DNA of 64,000 bases from CAWBFD01 sp963788115 (GTDB taxonomy: Bacteria > Actinomycetota > Thermoleophilia > Solirubrobacterales > 70-9): contig CAWBFD010000004.1 in the NCBI GenBank assembly GCA_963788115.1, positions 1,488,001-1,552,000 on the forward strand. The letters are read 5' to 3'. Within the stretch, counting starts at the first letter, position 1; every line of letters starts with the position of its first letter. The notes beneath the pieces are model-generated. The model did not search any database. It saw only the letters and a list, made by a program, of their open reading frames with translations, and was not told the DNA's origin. The translations under genes and the position numbers were made by a program. Below are positions 16,956-25,080 of this stretch, one piece after another.

Positions 16956-18040
16956 GCCGTTCCTGGCTCGGCGGTCTCGCGCCGGTACGTGATCGTCTCC
17001 TCGATCAGCACCCCGATGGTCGCAGCGGTGGGGATTGCGAGCAGGGCGCCGAGGATCCCGGCGAGCTGGGCGCCGACAAGGATCGCGACGATCGCAACCG
17101 CCGGATGAAGCTGGACCGCGCTCCGGTAGAGGACCGGCTGGATCACCCGGTCCTGCAGCTGCTGGTAGGCGAGGAACGCCGCCACCCACACGATCAACGC
17201 GGTCAGCGAGTGGAAGGCGGCGACGATCGCGACCAGGACGCCGCCGATCGTGAGACCGACGAGCGGCATGAGATCGAAGAATCCGACGAGGACGGCGAGG
17301 GGAACGGCAAGGTCGACGCCGAGGAGCTCCAGAAGCAGCCAGGTGAAGACGCCGGCGGCAATCGCCAGCAGGAGGTTGATCGTGACATACCCCTTGACGA
17401 CCGCGGCGATCCGGATGCCGATCCTCCGCAAGCGCTGGCCGACGTCCGGCGGCAGCCGGTCGATCGCCGAGCCCGCATGCTGCCTCCCGTCGAGCAGGAG
17501 GAAGAAGGTGAGGGTGAGCACGATCACCGCGGCCACCAGGTTCCTCAACACCGACACGGTGATGCTTCCAACCTCGCCGGCAGCGGCGCCGAGCCGGGAT
17601 GGAAGGTTCGAGGCCTGCTCGCTCAGCGTCTTGGTCAGGTCGTACTTGGCGTTCAGCTCGCGGAACTCCTCGTTGCCCTCCGCCCAGTCCCTGAAGTCGC
17701 TGACGTAGGTCGGGGCCTTCGAGCCCAGCGCCTCCACCTCGCGCACAATCGGGGGGATCACGACGAGCACGAGGAACGCCATCAGCGCGGCGAACCCCAG
17801 ATACACGACGAGGACCGCGAGCCACCGGGGGAAACGGTGCCCGCGAATGCGGACCCGACCCTCGATCGCGTCGACAGCGGGCAGCAGAGCAAGGGTGAGG
17901 AAGAGCGCCGCGAACACCCACCGGATCGTCGTCCGGACGTCCAAGACGACGAGGGCGAGCAGTACCGCGACAGCGATCATCACGAGCGCGATCGCGGTTA
18001 CCTTGACGATGTCTCGGGCCTGAATTCGGGTCGCGTCCAT
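16934..18040 (-). CDS. AI-2E/PerM family transporter (UPF0118)
   Basis: 368-aa membrane protein of the AI-2 exporter/PerM family. Paired N-terminal helices (VIALVMIAVAVLLALVVLDV, WVFAALFLTLALLPAVDAI) are followed by a third helix, a soluble middle with LNAKYDLTKTL, and a C-terminal membrane bundle. The bundle has the family motifs FFLLLDGRQ, LPPDVGQRLRRI, KGYVTINLLLAI, GFFDLMPLVGLTIGG, QQLQDRVIQPVLY and HPAVAIVAILVGAQLAGILGAL (given as parts). The transported substrate in this organism is unknown. It is convergent with and slightly overlaps the preceding membrane gene. Confidence 0.85.
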   Translation of the reverse strand: MDATRIQARDIVKVTAIALVMIAVAVLLALVVLDVRTTIRWVFAALFLTLALLPAVDAIEGRVRIRGHRFPRWLAVLVVYLGFAALMAFLVLVVIPPIVREVEALGSKAPTYVSDFRDWAEGNEEFRELNAKYDLTKTLSEQASNLPSRLGAAAGEVGSITVSVLRNLVAAVIVLTLTFFLLLDGRQHAGSAIDRLPPDVGQRLRRIGIRIAAVVKGYVTINLLLAIAAGVFTWLLLELLGVDLAVPLAVLVGFFDLMPLVGLTIGGVLVAIVAAFHSLTALIVWVAAFLAYQQLQDRVIQPVLYRSAVQLHPAVAIVAILVGAQLAGILGALLAIPTAATIGVLIEETITYRRETAEPGTAQPEPAD

Positions 18041-18137
18041 CTAACCAACCCCCGCTGCCCGGTGTTCCGCCCCGACCACCCCGTCCCTGCCGCTGGGATC
18101 GCCGTCGCAAGAGCGCTGTCACTGCGATCCTTGACGG

Positions 18138-18716
18138 GTGATCGGTGGCGTGGTGCTCGCAGCGGGTGAGGGACGCCGCTTCGGCGGCGGCAAGCTGCTG
18201 GCCGAGCTCGACGGCAGGCCGCTGCTCGAGCACGCGCTCGGCGCGATGCTGGCGGTGCCCGCGATCGACCAGGTGGTCGCTGTCCTGGGCGCCGGAGCCG
18301 ACGAGATTCGCACCGCGGTGGACCTCGACGGAATCGACGTCGTGCTCTGCCCGGATTGGGAAGAGGGGATCTCCGCGTCCTTGCGCGCGGGCCTGGGCGA
18401 GCTCGCGGACGCCGAGGCGGTCGTGATCACCCTCGGTGACCAGCCGCTGATCACGCCACAGGTGATCGCCTCGATCCTCGATCGCCTCGAGTCCCCGGCG
18501 CTCGCGGCCCGCGCGGTCTACGGGGGCATTCCGGGCCATCCGGTGCTGATCAAGCGGGAGCTGTTCGAACGAGTCCTGGAGCTTCGCGGCGACGCCGGGG
18601 CGCGTGACCTCCTGGCCGGCGCGGGGGTGCTCGAGGTCGAGTGCGGGCACCTGTCCCGGTCGGATGACGTCGACACGGTTGCCGACCTCGAGGCCGTGCG
18701 ACGATCGCTGCGCTAG
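18138..18716 (+). CDS. MobA-like/MocA-type nucleotidyltransferase
   Basis: 192-aa NTP-transferase with the signature GGVVLAAGEGRRFGGGKLLAELDGRPLLEHAL (here as VLAAGEGRRFGGGKLLAEL) that binds NTP, then GDQPLITPQVI carrying the metal Asp. The C terminus has the PGHPVLIKRELFE and DDVDTVADLEAV blocks typical of molybdenum-cofactor cytidylyl/guanylyltransferases and related enzymes. No molybdoenzyme gene is nearby, so the nucleotide and acceptor stay open. It starts with GTG 18138. Its TAG stop (18714-18716) forms part of the TAGAGT promoter hexamer of the leuA leader. Confidence 0.75.
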   Translation: MIGGVVLAAGEGRRFGGGKLLAELDGRPLLEHALGAMLAVPAIDQVVAVLGAGADEIRTAVDLDGIDVVLCPDWEEGISASLRAGLGELADAEAVVITLGDQPLITPQVIASILDRLESPALAARAVYGGIPGHPVLIKRELFERVLELRGDAGARDLLAGAGVLEVECGHLSRSDDVDTVADLEAVRRSLR

Positions 18717-18719
18717 AGT
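18714..18719 (+). promoter_or_regulatory. Putative -10 of the leuA leader transcript
   Basis: TAGAGT, the same hexamer as before ilvC, ends 11 nt before the leader-peptide ATG at 18731, giving an expected 5' UTR of only a few bases. It coincides with the stop codon of the preceding gene. No convincing -35 is visible. Confidence 0.4.
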
Positions 18720-18730
18720 GGCGCGAGCGA

Positions 18731-18793
18731 ATGAGCCTCACGCGGCCGAACAGCCTGGCGCTTCTCCTTCTCCTCCCCCTTCGGGGGGAGTGA
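18731..18793 (+). CDS. leuL: leuA leader peptide (Leu-rich, 20 aa)
   Basis: An ATG-to-TGA frame encoding a 20-residue peptide with eight Leu (positions 3, 9, 11-15, 17), five of them consecutive (ALLLLLPL). The Leu codons are CTC/CTT/CTG, in a short orphan frame 72 bp before leuA. This is the classic design of a ribosome-mediated attenuator leader. Immediately after the Leu run, CTCCCCC-TTCG-GGGGGAG (18773-18790) forms a very stable UUCG-capped stem ending at the stop codon. Confidence 0.75.
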   Translation: MSLTRPNSLALLLLLPLRGE

Positions 18794-18855
18794 TCGCCGG
18801 GCGGCGCGACAGCCGCGAGCCAGCACAGTTCATTCGTTGTCGGTAAGAGAAGGAG
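18764..18855 (+). promoter_or_regulatory. leuA attenuation region: Leu codons complementary to the leuA Shine-Dalgarno
   Basis: CTCCTTCTC (18764-18772), which are the Leu codons of the leader peptide, is perfectly complementary over 9 bases to GAGAAGGAG (18847-18855), the Shine-Dalgarno of leuA. A second hairpin, GCGGC...GCCGC around 18801-18816, lies between. Inferred model: free leader RNA sequesters the leuA ribosome-binding site. A ribosome stalled on the Leu codons at low leucyl-tRNA covers the anti-SD and opens leuA. No T-run follows the UUCG hairpin, so translational rather than transcriptional control is favoured. Confidence 0.6.
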
Positions 18856-18865
18856 TAACTCACCC

Positions 18866-20470
18866 ATGAGCGAGCAGGAGCGGGTACCGGTACCGGAGGA
18901 GAACCGGGTACGCATCTTCGACACGACGCTGCGCGACGGCGAGCAGTCGCCCGGGATCTCGCTCAACGTCCAGGAGAAGGTGGAGATCGCGCAGCAGCTG
19001 GCGCGACTCGGGGTGGACGTGATCGAGGCGGGCTTCCCGATCACTTCGCCGGGGGACTTCGAGGCGGTGCAGGCGATCGCGCGCGGCGTCCGCGGCCCGG
19101 TGATCGCGGGGCTCGCACGGACCCACAAGGCCGACATCGACGCCGCCTGGGGTGCCGTGCGCGAGGCGGAGCGTCCCCGGATCCACACCTTCATCTCGAC
19201 CTCGGACATCCACATCACCCATCAGCTCCAGACGACGCGCGAGGACGTCAAGGGACAGGCGCGGGCGGCCGTCGCGCTGGCGAAGTCCTATGTGGACGAC
19301 GTCGAGTTCTCGCCGATGGACGCGACCCGAGCCGACGTCGAGTTCACGGCCGAGGTCTGCGCAATCGCGGTCGAGGAGGGCGCGACGGTGATCAACATCC
19401 CGGACACCGTCGGGTACACCACGCCCGAGGAGTACACGCGCTACTTCGCGCGCCTGTACGAGCTCGTGCCCGAGCTGCGAGGCGTCCACATGTCGGTCCA
19501 CTGCCACGACGACCTCGGGCTCGCGGTGGCCAACTCGTTCGCGGGCGTGCTCGCGGGGGCGCGCCAGGTGGAGTGCGCGGTGAACGGGATCGGCGAGCGG
19601 GCCGGAAACTGCTCGCTGGAGGAGATCGTGATGCTGCTGCGCACTCGGAGCGACGCGCACGGGCTCGACACCACCGTGAACACTCGCGAGCTCGCGCGCA
19701 CCAGCCGCATGGTGACGCGCTTCACGGGATACGCAGTGCAGCCGAACAAGGCGGTCGTCGGCCGCAACGCCTTCGCCCACGAGTCCGGCATCCACCAGGA
19801 CGGGGTGCTGAAGGAGCGCACCACCTACGAGATCATGGACGCGCGGGACGTCGGCCTCGAGTCGAACTCGCTCGTGCTCGGCAAGCACTCCGGCCGGCAT
19901 GCGCTTCGCGACGCGCTGGTGAAGCTCGGCTTCAAGGTCGAGGGCAACGCGCTGAACCAGGCGTTCCGACAGTTCAAGGAGATCGCCGACAAGAAGAAGC
20001 AGGTGACGGCGCTCGATCTCGAGGCGATCGTCTCCGACCAGGTGCGGGAGGCATCCGCGCGGTACGAGCTCGTCTGGTTCGACGTCGAGGCGTCGACTCG
20101 ACGCGAGCCGCGGGCGAAGGTCGCGGTCGCGGTTCCCTCCGGCGAGGAGGTGATCGGGGAGTCGTCCGGCGACGGGCCGGTCGATGCGATCTTCGGAGCG
20201 ATCCAAGAGGCCGTCGACACTCGGTGCGAGTTGCGCCAGTACACCGTCTCGGCCGTGACCGAGGGCGGCGATGCCCTGGGCGAGGTCACCGTGACGCTGC
20301 GTGCCCATGGCCGTCTCGCCTCCGGGCAGGGCGTTGCGACTGACATCCTCGAGGCCTCGGCGCGCGCCTACGTGCGGGCGCTCTCGAACGCGCTCGACGG
20401 CGCCGCGGTGCGCGAGGCCGAGGAGGTTGCCGCCGAGGCCGCGCAGGAGCCGGCGCGGCCGGGTCCGTAG
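18866..20470 (+). CDS. leuA: 2-isopropylmalate synthase LeuA
   Basis: 534-aa enzyme that condenses acetyl-CoA with 2-ketoisovalerate. TIM-barrel start VRIFDTTLRDGEQSPGISL, metal-binding HCHDDLGLAVANS, NGIGERAGNCSLEEI, NAFAHESGIHQDGVLK and GKHSGRHALRDAL are all present. The C-terminal about 130 residues form the LeuA dimerisation domain used for leucine feedback. Strong Shine-Dalgarno AGAAGGAG 11 nt before the ATG, which is the target of the leader described above. The leuCD and leuB genes follow after a regulator gene. Confidence 0.97.
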   Translation: MSEQERVPVPEENRVRIFDTTLRDGEQSPGISLNVQEKVEIAQQLARLGVDVIEAGFPITSPGDFEAVQAIARGVRGPVIAGLARTHKADIDAAWGAVREAERPRIHTFISTSDIHITHQLQTTREDVKGQARAAVALAKSYVDDVEFSPMDATRADVEFTAEVCAIAVEEGATVINIPDTVGYTTPEEYTRYFARLYELVPELRGVHMSVHCHDDLGLAVANSFAGVLAGARQVECAVNGIGERAGNCSLEEIVMLLRTRSDAHGLDTTVNTRELARTSRMVTRFTGYAVQPNKAVVGRNAFAHESGIHQDGVLKERTTYEIMDARDVGLESNSLVLGKHSGRHALRDALVKLGFKVEGNALNQAFRQFKEIADKKKQVTALDLEAIVSDQVREASARYELVWFDVEASTRREPRAKVAVAVPSGEEVIGESSGDGPVDAIFGAIQEAVDTRCELRQYTVSAVTEGGDALGEVTVTLRAHGRLASGQGVATDILEASARAYVRALSNALDGAAVREAEEVAAEAAQEPARPGP

Positions 20471-20537
20471 TGCTCGGCCCGCCCCCGCTGCCTCGCCGGG
20501 CCATGCATGAACAAGCGTCCGTGATAGCGTACAGAGT

Positions 20538-21143
20538 GTGAGCGCGGCGAGCCAAAACGCCCACAACGGCGGGGATGCCCGCAACGGCGCGATCGGGGCC
20601 AGGGTGCGCGCGCTGCGCGAGGGTATGGACCTCTCGCTGCGGGACCTGGCCGCCCGGAGCGGCGTCTCGGCGCCGATGCTCTCGCAGGTCGAGCGCGGCG
20701 AGACCAGCCCGACAGTGGGCGTGGCCGAGAAGATCGCCGGGGGGCTCGAGTTGACCCTCTCCCAGCTGCTGCGCCTCGACGAGCGCGGCCACGTCGTGGT
20801 CATGCCGGCCGGCGAACGGAGGAGCCGCCGGGTGCGGGGCCACCGCACCGATGAGCTCACGCCACCGCTTCCGGGCCAGCGCGCGGACGTCTCCCTCCAC
20901 ACCCTCGCGCCGAGGGCGGCGACCGGTCGCCCCGGGGATCCGCCGCTTCACGAGCCTGGCGCTCGCGAGACTGCCGTGGTGCTCTCGGGCAACCCGGCCC
21001 TGATCGTCGACGACGAGCGCCACGAGCTGCGCGAGGGGGACAGCGTCACCTTCGACGCCGACCTGCCGCACCACTTCGAGAACGAGGGTCCGGCCAGCGC
21101 GACCTTCCTGGCGGTGGTCGCCGCCGGACTGCGACGGAGCTAG
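20538..21143 (+). CDS. XRE-type HTH regulator with C-terminal cupin domain
   Basis: 201 aa. Residues about 20-75 form an XRE helix-turn-helix (RVRALREGMDLSLRDLAARS, SAPMLSQVERGETSPTVGVAEKIA). Residues about 110-197 form a cupin sensor domain (AVVLSGNPALIVDDERHELREGDSVTF, in parts, then DLPHHFEN). Such HTH-cupin proteins are usually ligand-responsive repressors. The stop is directly followed by the leuC ATG, so the regulator is co-translated with the leucine genes and is a candidate controller of them; its ligand is unknown. GTG start with TAGCGT 7 nt upstream, probably leaderless and with its own promoter. Confidence 0.85.
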   Translation: MSAASQNAHNGGDARNGAIGARVRALREGMDLSLRDLAARSGVSAPMLSQVERGETSPTVGVAEKIAGGLELTLSQLLRLDERGHVVVMPAGERRSRRVRGHRTDELTPPLPGQRADVSLHTLAPRAATGRPGDPPLHEPGARETAVVLSGNPALIVDDERHELREGDSVTFDADLPHHFENEGPASATFLAVVAAGLRRS

Positions 21144-22553
21144 ATGAGCGACCCGACGAGTCCGATGCCACGCAGCCTGTTCGACAAGATCTGGGACGCG
21201 CACGGGGTCGCGGACGGGCTCATCTACATCGATCTCCACCTCGTCCACGAGGTCACATCCCCGCAGGCCTTCGAGGGGCTCCGTCTCGCGGAGCGGGCGG
21301 TGCGTCGCCCGGACAAGACCGTCGCCACCGCCGACCACAACGTCCCCACCGACGGCACCCCGGTCGCGCGGCTGATCGCGGACGAGCTCTCGCGCAAGCA
21401 GGTCGAGACGCTGGAGCGAAACTGCGCCGAGTTCGGAATCCCGGTCTACTCGCTGGGCTCGGACCGCCAGGGGATCGTGCACGTGATCGGCCCCGAGCTG
21501 GGACTGACGCAGCCGGGGCTGACAATCGTCTGCGGCGATAGCCACACCGCGACGCACGGCGCCTTCGGCGCCCTGGCGATCGGCATCGGCACGTCCGAGG
21601 TCGAGCACGTGCTCGCGACCCAGTGCCTGGTCCAGAAGCGGCCCCGGACGATGCGGATCAACTACGGAGGAGAGCTCGGCCCGGGCGTCACGCCCAAGGA
21701 CTTGATCCTCGCGACGATCGGCCGCCTCGGCACCGGTGGCATGGTCGGGCACGCGGTCGAGTACGCGGGGCCGGCGATCGAGCGGCTCGAGATGGAGGGG
21801 CGGATGACGGTCTGCAACATGACGATCGAGGGCGGGGGCAGGGCCGGCATGATCGCGCCGGATGAGACCACGTTCGAGTGGGTCGAGGGGCGACCCGGCG
21901 CCCCGCGGGACCTCGATGCCGCGGTCGAGCGCTGGCGCGAGCTTCCCAGCGACGACGGGGCGCGCTTCGACCGAGAGGTCGAAATAGACGCCTCCGGACT
22001 GTCGCCGATGGTCACCTGGGGCACCACGCCCGGAATGGTCGCCGAGGTGACGGGGGTCGTCCCGGACCCGGCCGAGTGGGGGGAGGCCCCAGCCGACCGT
22101 GAGACGGCCGAACGGGCCCTGGCCTACATGGCGCTGGACCCGGGCACGCCCCTACGGGAGATCCGCCTCGATCGGGTGTTCATCGGCTCGTGCACGAACT
22201 CCCGCATCGGCGACCTGCGCGAGGCCGCCGAGGTGATCGCCGGGCGGCGGGTCGCCGAGGGTGTGCGGGCGATGGTCGTCCCGGGCTCGCAACAGGTGAA
22301 GGCCCAAGCCGAGCACGAGGGGCTGAACGAGGTCTTCACCGGCGCGGGATTCGAGTGGCGGACGGCCGGCTGCTCGATGTGCCTGGGGATGAACCCCGAC
22401 ATCCTCGCCGAGGGCGAGCGCTGCGCCTCGACCTCGAACCGGAACTTCGAGGGCCGCCAGGGCAAGGGCGGGCGCACCCACCTGGTCTCGCCGAAGATGG
22501 CCGCTGCGGCCGCGGTCGAGGGCCGGTTCGTGGACATCAGGGAGTGGCGTTAG
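21144..22553 (+). CDS. leuC: 3-isopropylmalate dehydratase large subunit LeuC
   Basis: 469-aa aconitase-family subunit that isomerises 2- to 3-isopropylmalate with LeuD. Fe-S ligands: Cys of VIGSCTNSRIGDLR-type segment (FIGSCTNSRIGDL) and the CSMCLGMNPD pair. Other family blocks: TVATADHNVPTDGT, GDSHTATHGAFGALAIGIGTSEVEHVLATQ (as GDSHTATHGAFG), NRNFEGRQGKGGRTHLVSP. Begins on the base after the upstream regulator's stop. Followed by a 75-bp palindrome and leuD. Confidence 0.96.
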   Translation: MSDPTSPMPRSLFDKIWDAHGVADGLIYIDLHLVHEVTSPQAFEGLRLAERAVRRPDKTVATADHNVPTDGTPVARLIADELSRKQVETLERNCAEFGIPVYSLGSDRQGIVHVIGPELGLTQPGLTIVCGDSHTATHGAFGALAIGIGTSEVEHVLATQCLVQKRPRTMRINYGGELGPGVTPKDLILATIGRLGTGGMVGHAVEYAGPAIERLEMEGRMTVCNMTIEGGGRAGMIAPDETTFEWVEGRPGAPRDLDAAVERWRELPSDDGARFDREVEIDASGLSPMVTWGTTPGMVAEVTGVVPDPAEWGEAPADRETAERALAYMALDPGTPLREIRLDRVFIGSCTNSRIGDLREAAEVIAGRRVAEGVRAMVVPGSQQVKAQAEHEGLNEVFTGAGFEWRTAGCSMCLGMNPDILAEGERCASTSNRNFEGRQGKGGRTHLVSPKMAAAAAVEGRFVDIREWR

Positions 22554-22626
22554 ATGGGTGATTCCATATCCCCACCCACCCGGATGACGCGCCCCCGGGC
22601 ACGCGCGGATACGGAATCAACCATCT
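22552..22626. repeat. 20-bp imperfect inverted repeat filling the leuC-leuD gap
   Basis: Bases 22552-22571 pair with 22607-22626 over 20 bp with only two mismatches (558/620 and 566/612), around a 35-nt GC-rich loop. The left arm begins inside the leuC stop codon and the right arm ends one base before the leuD ATG, so the entire intergenic region is one hairpin. leuD has no visible Shine-Dalgarno. It may be a palindromic repeat element or an RNA structure balancing leuC:leuD expression. Confidence 0.75.
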
Positions 22627-22627
22627 G

Positions 22628-23191
22628 ATGGAGGCGGTCGAGGTCATCGAGGGCAGGGTGTCGGTGCTCGATCGCGCCGACGTCGACACCGACCAGATCA
22701 TCCCGAAGCAGTTCCTGAAGCGGATCGAGCGCACCGGGTTCGGCGAGTTCCTGTTCTACGACTGGCGGCGAAGCGGCGAGATCGAGCTCGAGTCGAACCC
22801 GATCCTGGTCGGAGGGCGGAACTTCGGCTGCGGCTCCTCGCGCGAGCACGCCGTCTGGGCGCTTCGCGACTTTGGCTTCGACGCCGTCATCGCCCCGTCC
22901 TTCGGCGACATCTTCTACGCGAACTGCACCAAGAACGGGCTGCTCCCGGTGATCCTCGACGAGGAGCATTGCCGCGCGATCTCAGGGGCGGGCGAGGCGA
23001 GGATCGACGTCGACGATCAGACTGCGACCTCGGCCGCAGGAGTCATGCGGTTCGAGATCGACGAGGAGATCAAGCACCGCATTCTCCACGGACTCGACGA
23101 CATCGCCGTCACGCTCGGGCGGGAGGAGGACATCGCGACCTTCGAGTCCTCCGGCGCCGCGGACCTCGGCCCCGTGACCACGGGCCTGTGA
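22628..23191 (+). CDS. leuD: 3-isopropylmalate dehydratase small subunit LeuD
   Basis: 187-aa swivelling-domain partner of LeuC. DVDTDQIIPKQFLKRIERTG, the substrate-binding GGRNFGCGSSREHAVWALRD, and APSFGDIFYANCTKNGLLPV are diagnostic. The stop TGA overlaps the GTG of the following methyltransferase (GTGA). The start lies one base after the large hairpin described at 22552-22626. Confidence 0.96.
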   Translation: MEAVEVIEGRVSVLDRADVDTDQIIPKQFLKRIERTGFGEFLFYDWRRSGEIELESNPILVGGRNFGCGSSREHAVWALRDFGFDAVIAPSFGDIFYANCTKNGLLPVILDEEHCRAISGAGEARIDVDDQTATSAAGVMRFEIDEEIKHRILHGLDDIAVTLGREEDIATFESSGAADLGPVTTGL

Positions 23192-23940
23192 GCCCGGTCG
23201 AATGGGACGCGGGCGCCTACGACCGCGTCGCCGACCCCCAGCTCGAGTGGGGCATGGAGGTCCTCGCCCGGCTCGACCTTCGCGGGGACGAGACCGTGCT
23301 CGACGCGGGTTGCGGCACCGGGCGGCTGACCGCCCTGCTAGTCGAACTGGTGCCGGACGGGAGGGTGATCGGCGTCGACGGCTCCCGGTCGATGATCGAG
23401 CGCGCCCGCGACACGCTCGGGGATCGGGTCGAGCTGATCGTCGCGGACCTGCTCGAGCTCGAGTTGCCGGAGCCGGTGGACGTGATCTTCTCCAACGCAA
23501 CGTTTCACTGGATCACGGACCACGACCGCCTGTTCCAGCACCTCCACGAGCTCGTCATGCCCGGCGGCGTGCTCGAGGCGCAGTGCGGGGCGCAGGGCAA
23601 CGTGGCCGAGTTCGAGCGGGCAATCGAGGCCCTCGGCGGCGACGAGCGATTCGCGCCGTATCTGCGCGGCGAGCGCCGAGGGTGGAACTTTGCAAGCGTC
23701 GCCGACACCGAGGCGCGGCTCGAGCGTGCCGGCTGGGCTGAGATCCGGGTACGGCTCGAGCCGAAGCGGGTCACCCCGCGCGAGCCCCGCGAGTTCCTGC
23801 GGGTGGTCGGCCTCGCCTGGCACCTGGATCGCCTGCCCGCCGCCCTGCACGACGAGTTCATCGATGCCGTCATAGGCTCGATGGCGCAGCCGCTCGTGCT
23901 CGATTACGTTCGCCTGAACATCTCGGCCCGCAGGCCGTGA
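23188..23940 (+). CDS. Class I SAM methyltransferase, trans-aconitate methyltransferase-like, inside the leu operon
   Basis: 250-aa Rossmann methyltransferase. SAM motif I is VLDAGCGTGRLTALL and the acidic motif II lies in VIGVDGSRSMIERARD. FSNATFHWITDHDRLFQHL and LVMPGGVLEAQ resemble the corresponding part of Tam enzymes (ANA/S-FQW pattern). Tam esterifies trans-aconitate, and the related yeast Tmt1 also methylates 3-isopropylmalate. It starts with a GTG overlapping the leuD stop and ends with a GTGA overlap into leuB, so it is translationally locked between the enzymes that make and use isopropylmalate. Action on isopropylmalate/isopropylmaleate is my inference. Confidence 0.8.
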   Translation: MSPVEWDAGAYDRVADPQLEWGMEVLARLDLRGDETVLDAGCGTGRLTALLVELVPDGRVIGVDGSRSMIERARDTLGDRVELIVADLLELELPEPVDVIFSNATFHWITDHDRLFQHLHELVMPGGVLEAQCGAQGNVAEFERAIEALGGDERFAPYLRGERRGWNFASVADTEARLERAGWAEIRVRLEPKRVTPREPREFLRVVGLAWHLDRLPAALHDEFIDAVIGSMAQPLVLDYVRLNISARRP

Positions 23941-25043
23941 CCCCTACCGAACCGATGAATGGCCCAAGCCGCATAGCGCTGCTGCCCGGCGACGGGATCG
24001 GGCCGGAGGTCATGGCCGCCGCCCGCCGGCTGCTGGAGGCGCTCGGCGGGTTCGAGCTCTCGGAATATCCGGTTGGAGGAGCGTCGATCGACGCTCACGG
24101 CACCGCCCTCACCGATGACGTCCTGACCCGATGCCGCGACGCCGACGCGGTGCTGCTCGGGGCTGTTGGCGGTCCGAAGTGGAACACCACCGATCCGAAG
24201 GCGCCGCGGCCGGAGCAGGGACTGCTCGGCCTCCGGAAGGGGCTGGGCCTCTACGCGAACCTTCGCCCGGTGAGGCCGAGCGGGGCCCTGATCGACGCGA
24301 GCCCGCTGCGGCGGGAGCGGATCGAGGGCACGGATCTGGTGGTCGTTCGCGAGCTCACCGGCGGGATCTACTTCGGAGATCGCGGTCGCGACTCGCGGCG
24401 CGCGCATGACACCTGCGAGTACACGGTCCCCGAGATCGAGCGGATCGCGAGGGTGGCGTTCGACACCGCGCGCTCGCGCCGCCGGCGCGTGACCTCGGTC
24501 GACAAGGCGAACGTGCTCGAGACCTCGCGCCTCTGGCGTGAGACGGTCGAGCGGGTCTCCGCCGACCATCCCGACGTTGAGCTCGATCACATGCTCGTCG
24601 ACAACGCCGCGATGCAGCTCGTTGCCGACCCGGCCCGGTTCGACGCGATCCTGACCGAGAACATGTTCGGCGACATCCTCAGCGACGAGGCGGCGATGCT
24701 GACGGGATCGCTGGGCATGCTCCCGTCGGCCAGCCTCGGTGACGAGGGGCCTGGCCTGTTCGAGCCGGTTCACGGGTCGGCGCCGGACATCGCCGGCAGC
24801 TGGATCGCGAATCCGCTCGGCTCGTTCCTCTCGGTGGCACTGATGCTGCGTCACGGGCTCGGCCGCCCAGAGGACGCCAATGCTGTGGAGGCAGCGGTCG
24901 ACGCCGCGCTCGCTCGCGGCCTGCGCACCCCCGACCTGTCCTGGGACGAGTCGGTTCGCCCGCCGATGTCGGACCTCCCCGCGCAGGTTGAGGTGGGGAC
25001 CGAAGAGATGACCGAGGCGGTGATCGCCGAGCTCCGCGGCTGA
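23937..25043 (+). CDS. leuB: 3-isopropylmalate dehydrogenase LeuB
   Basis: 368-aa beta-decarboxylating dehydrogenase. IALLPGDGIGPEVMAAARRLL at the N terminus, the GGPKW segment, RELTGGIYFGDRG (substrate contacts), TSVDKANVLETSRLW and the Asp-rich FDAILTENMFGDILSDEAAML with GSLGMLPSASLG are characteristic. GTG start overlapping the methyltransferase stop. It is the last gene of the leuC-D-methyltransferase-B unit; convergent with the Crp-type regulator. Confidence 0.95.
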   Translation: MTPTEPMNGPSRIALLPGDGIGPEVMAAARRLLEALGGFELSEYPVGGASIDAHGTALTDDVLTRCRDADAVLLGAVGGPKWNTTDPKAPRPEQGLLGLRKGLGLYANLRPVRPSGALIDASPLRRERIEGTDLVVVRELTGGIYFGDRGRDSRRAHDTCEYTVPEIERIARVAFDTARSRRRRVTSVDKANVLETSRLWRETVERVSADHPDVELDHMLVDNAAMQLVADPARFDAILTENMFGDILSDEAAMLTGSLGMLPSASLGDEGPGLFEPVHGSAPDIAGSWIANPLGSFLSVALMLRHGLGRPEDANAVEAAVDAALARGLRTPDLSWDESVRPPMSDLPAQVEVGTEEMTEAVIAELRG

Positions 25044-25080
25044 GCGCAGTGCCGGCGTCTCCCAGGGGGCCCGCGGCGCG

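Noticed and set aside
14928..18650. Very long open frame (over 1200 codons) on the minus strand through serA, the oxidoreductase and the AI-2E-type gene
   Set aside because: It is a high-GC shadow: no family-like sequence, extreme Arg/Gly/Asp composition, and it lies antisense to or out of frame with clearly conserved genes.
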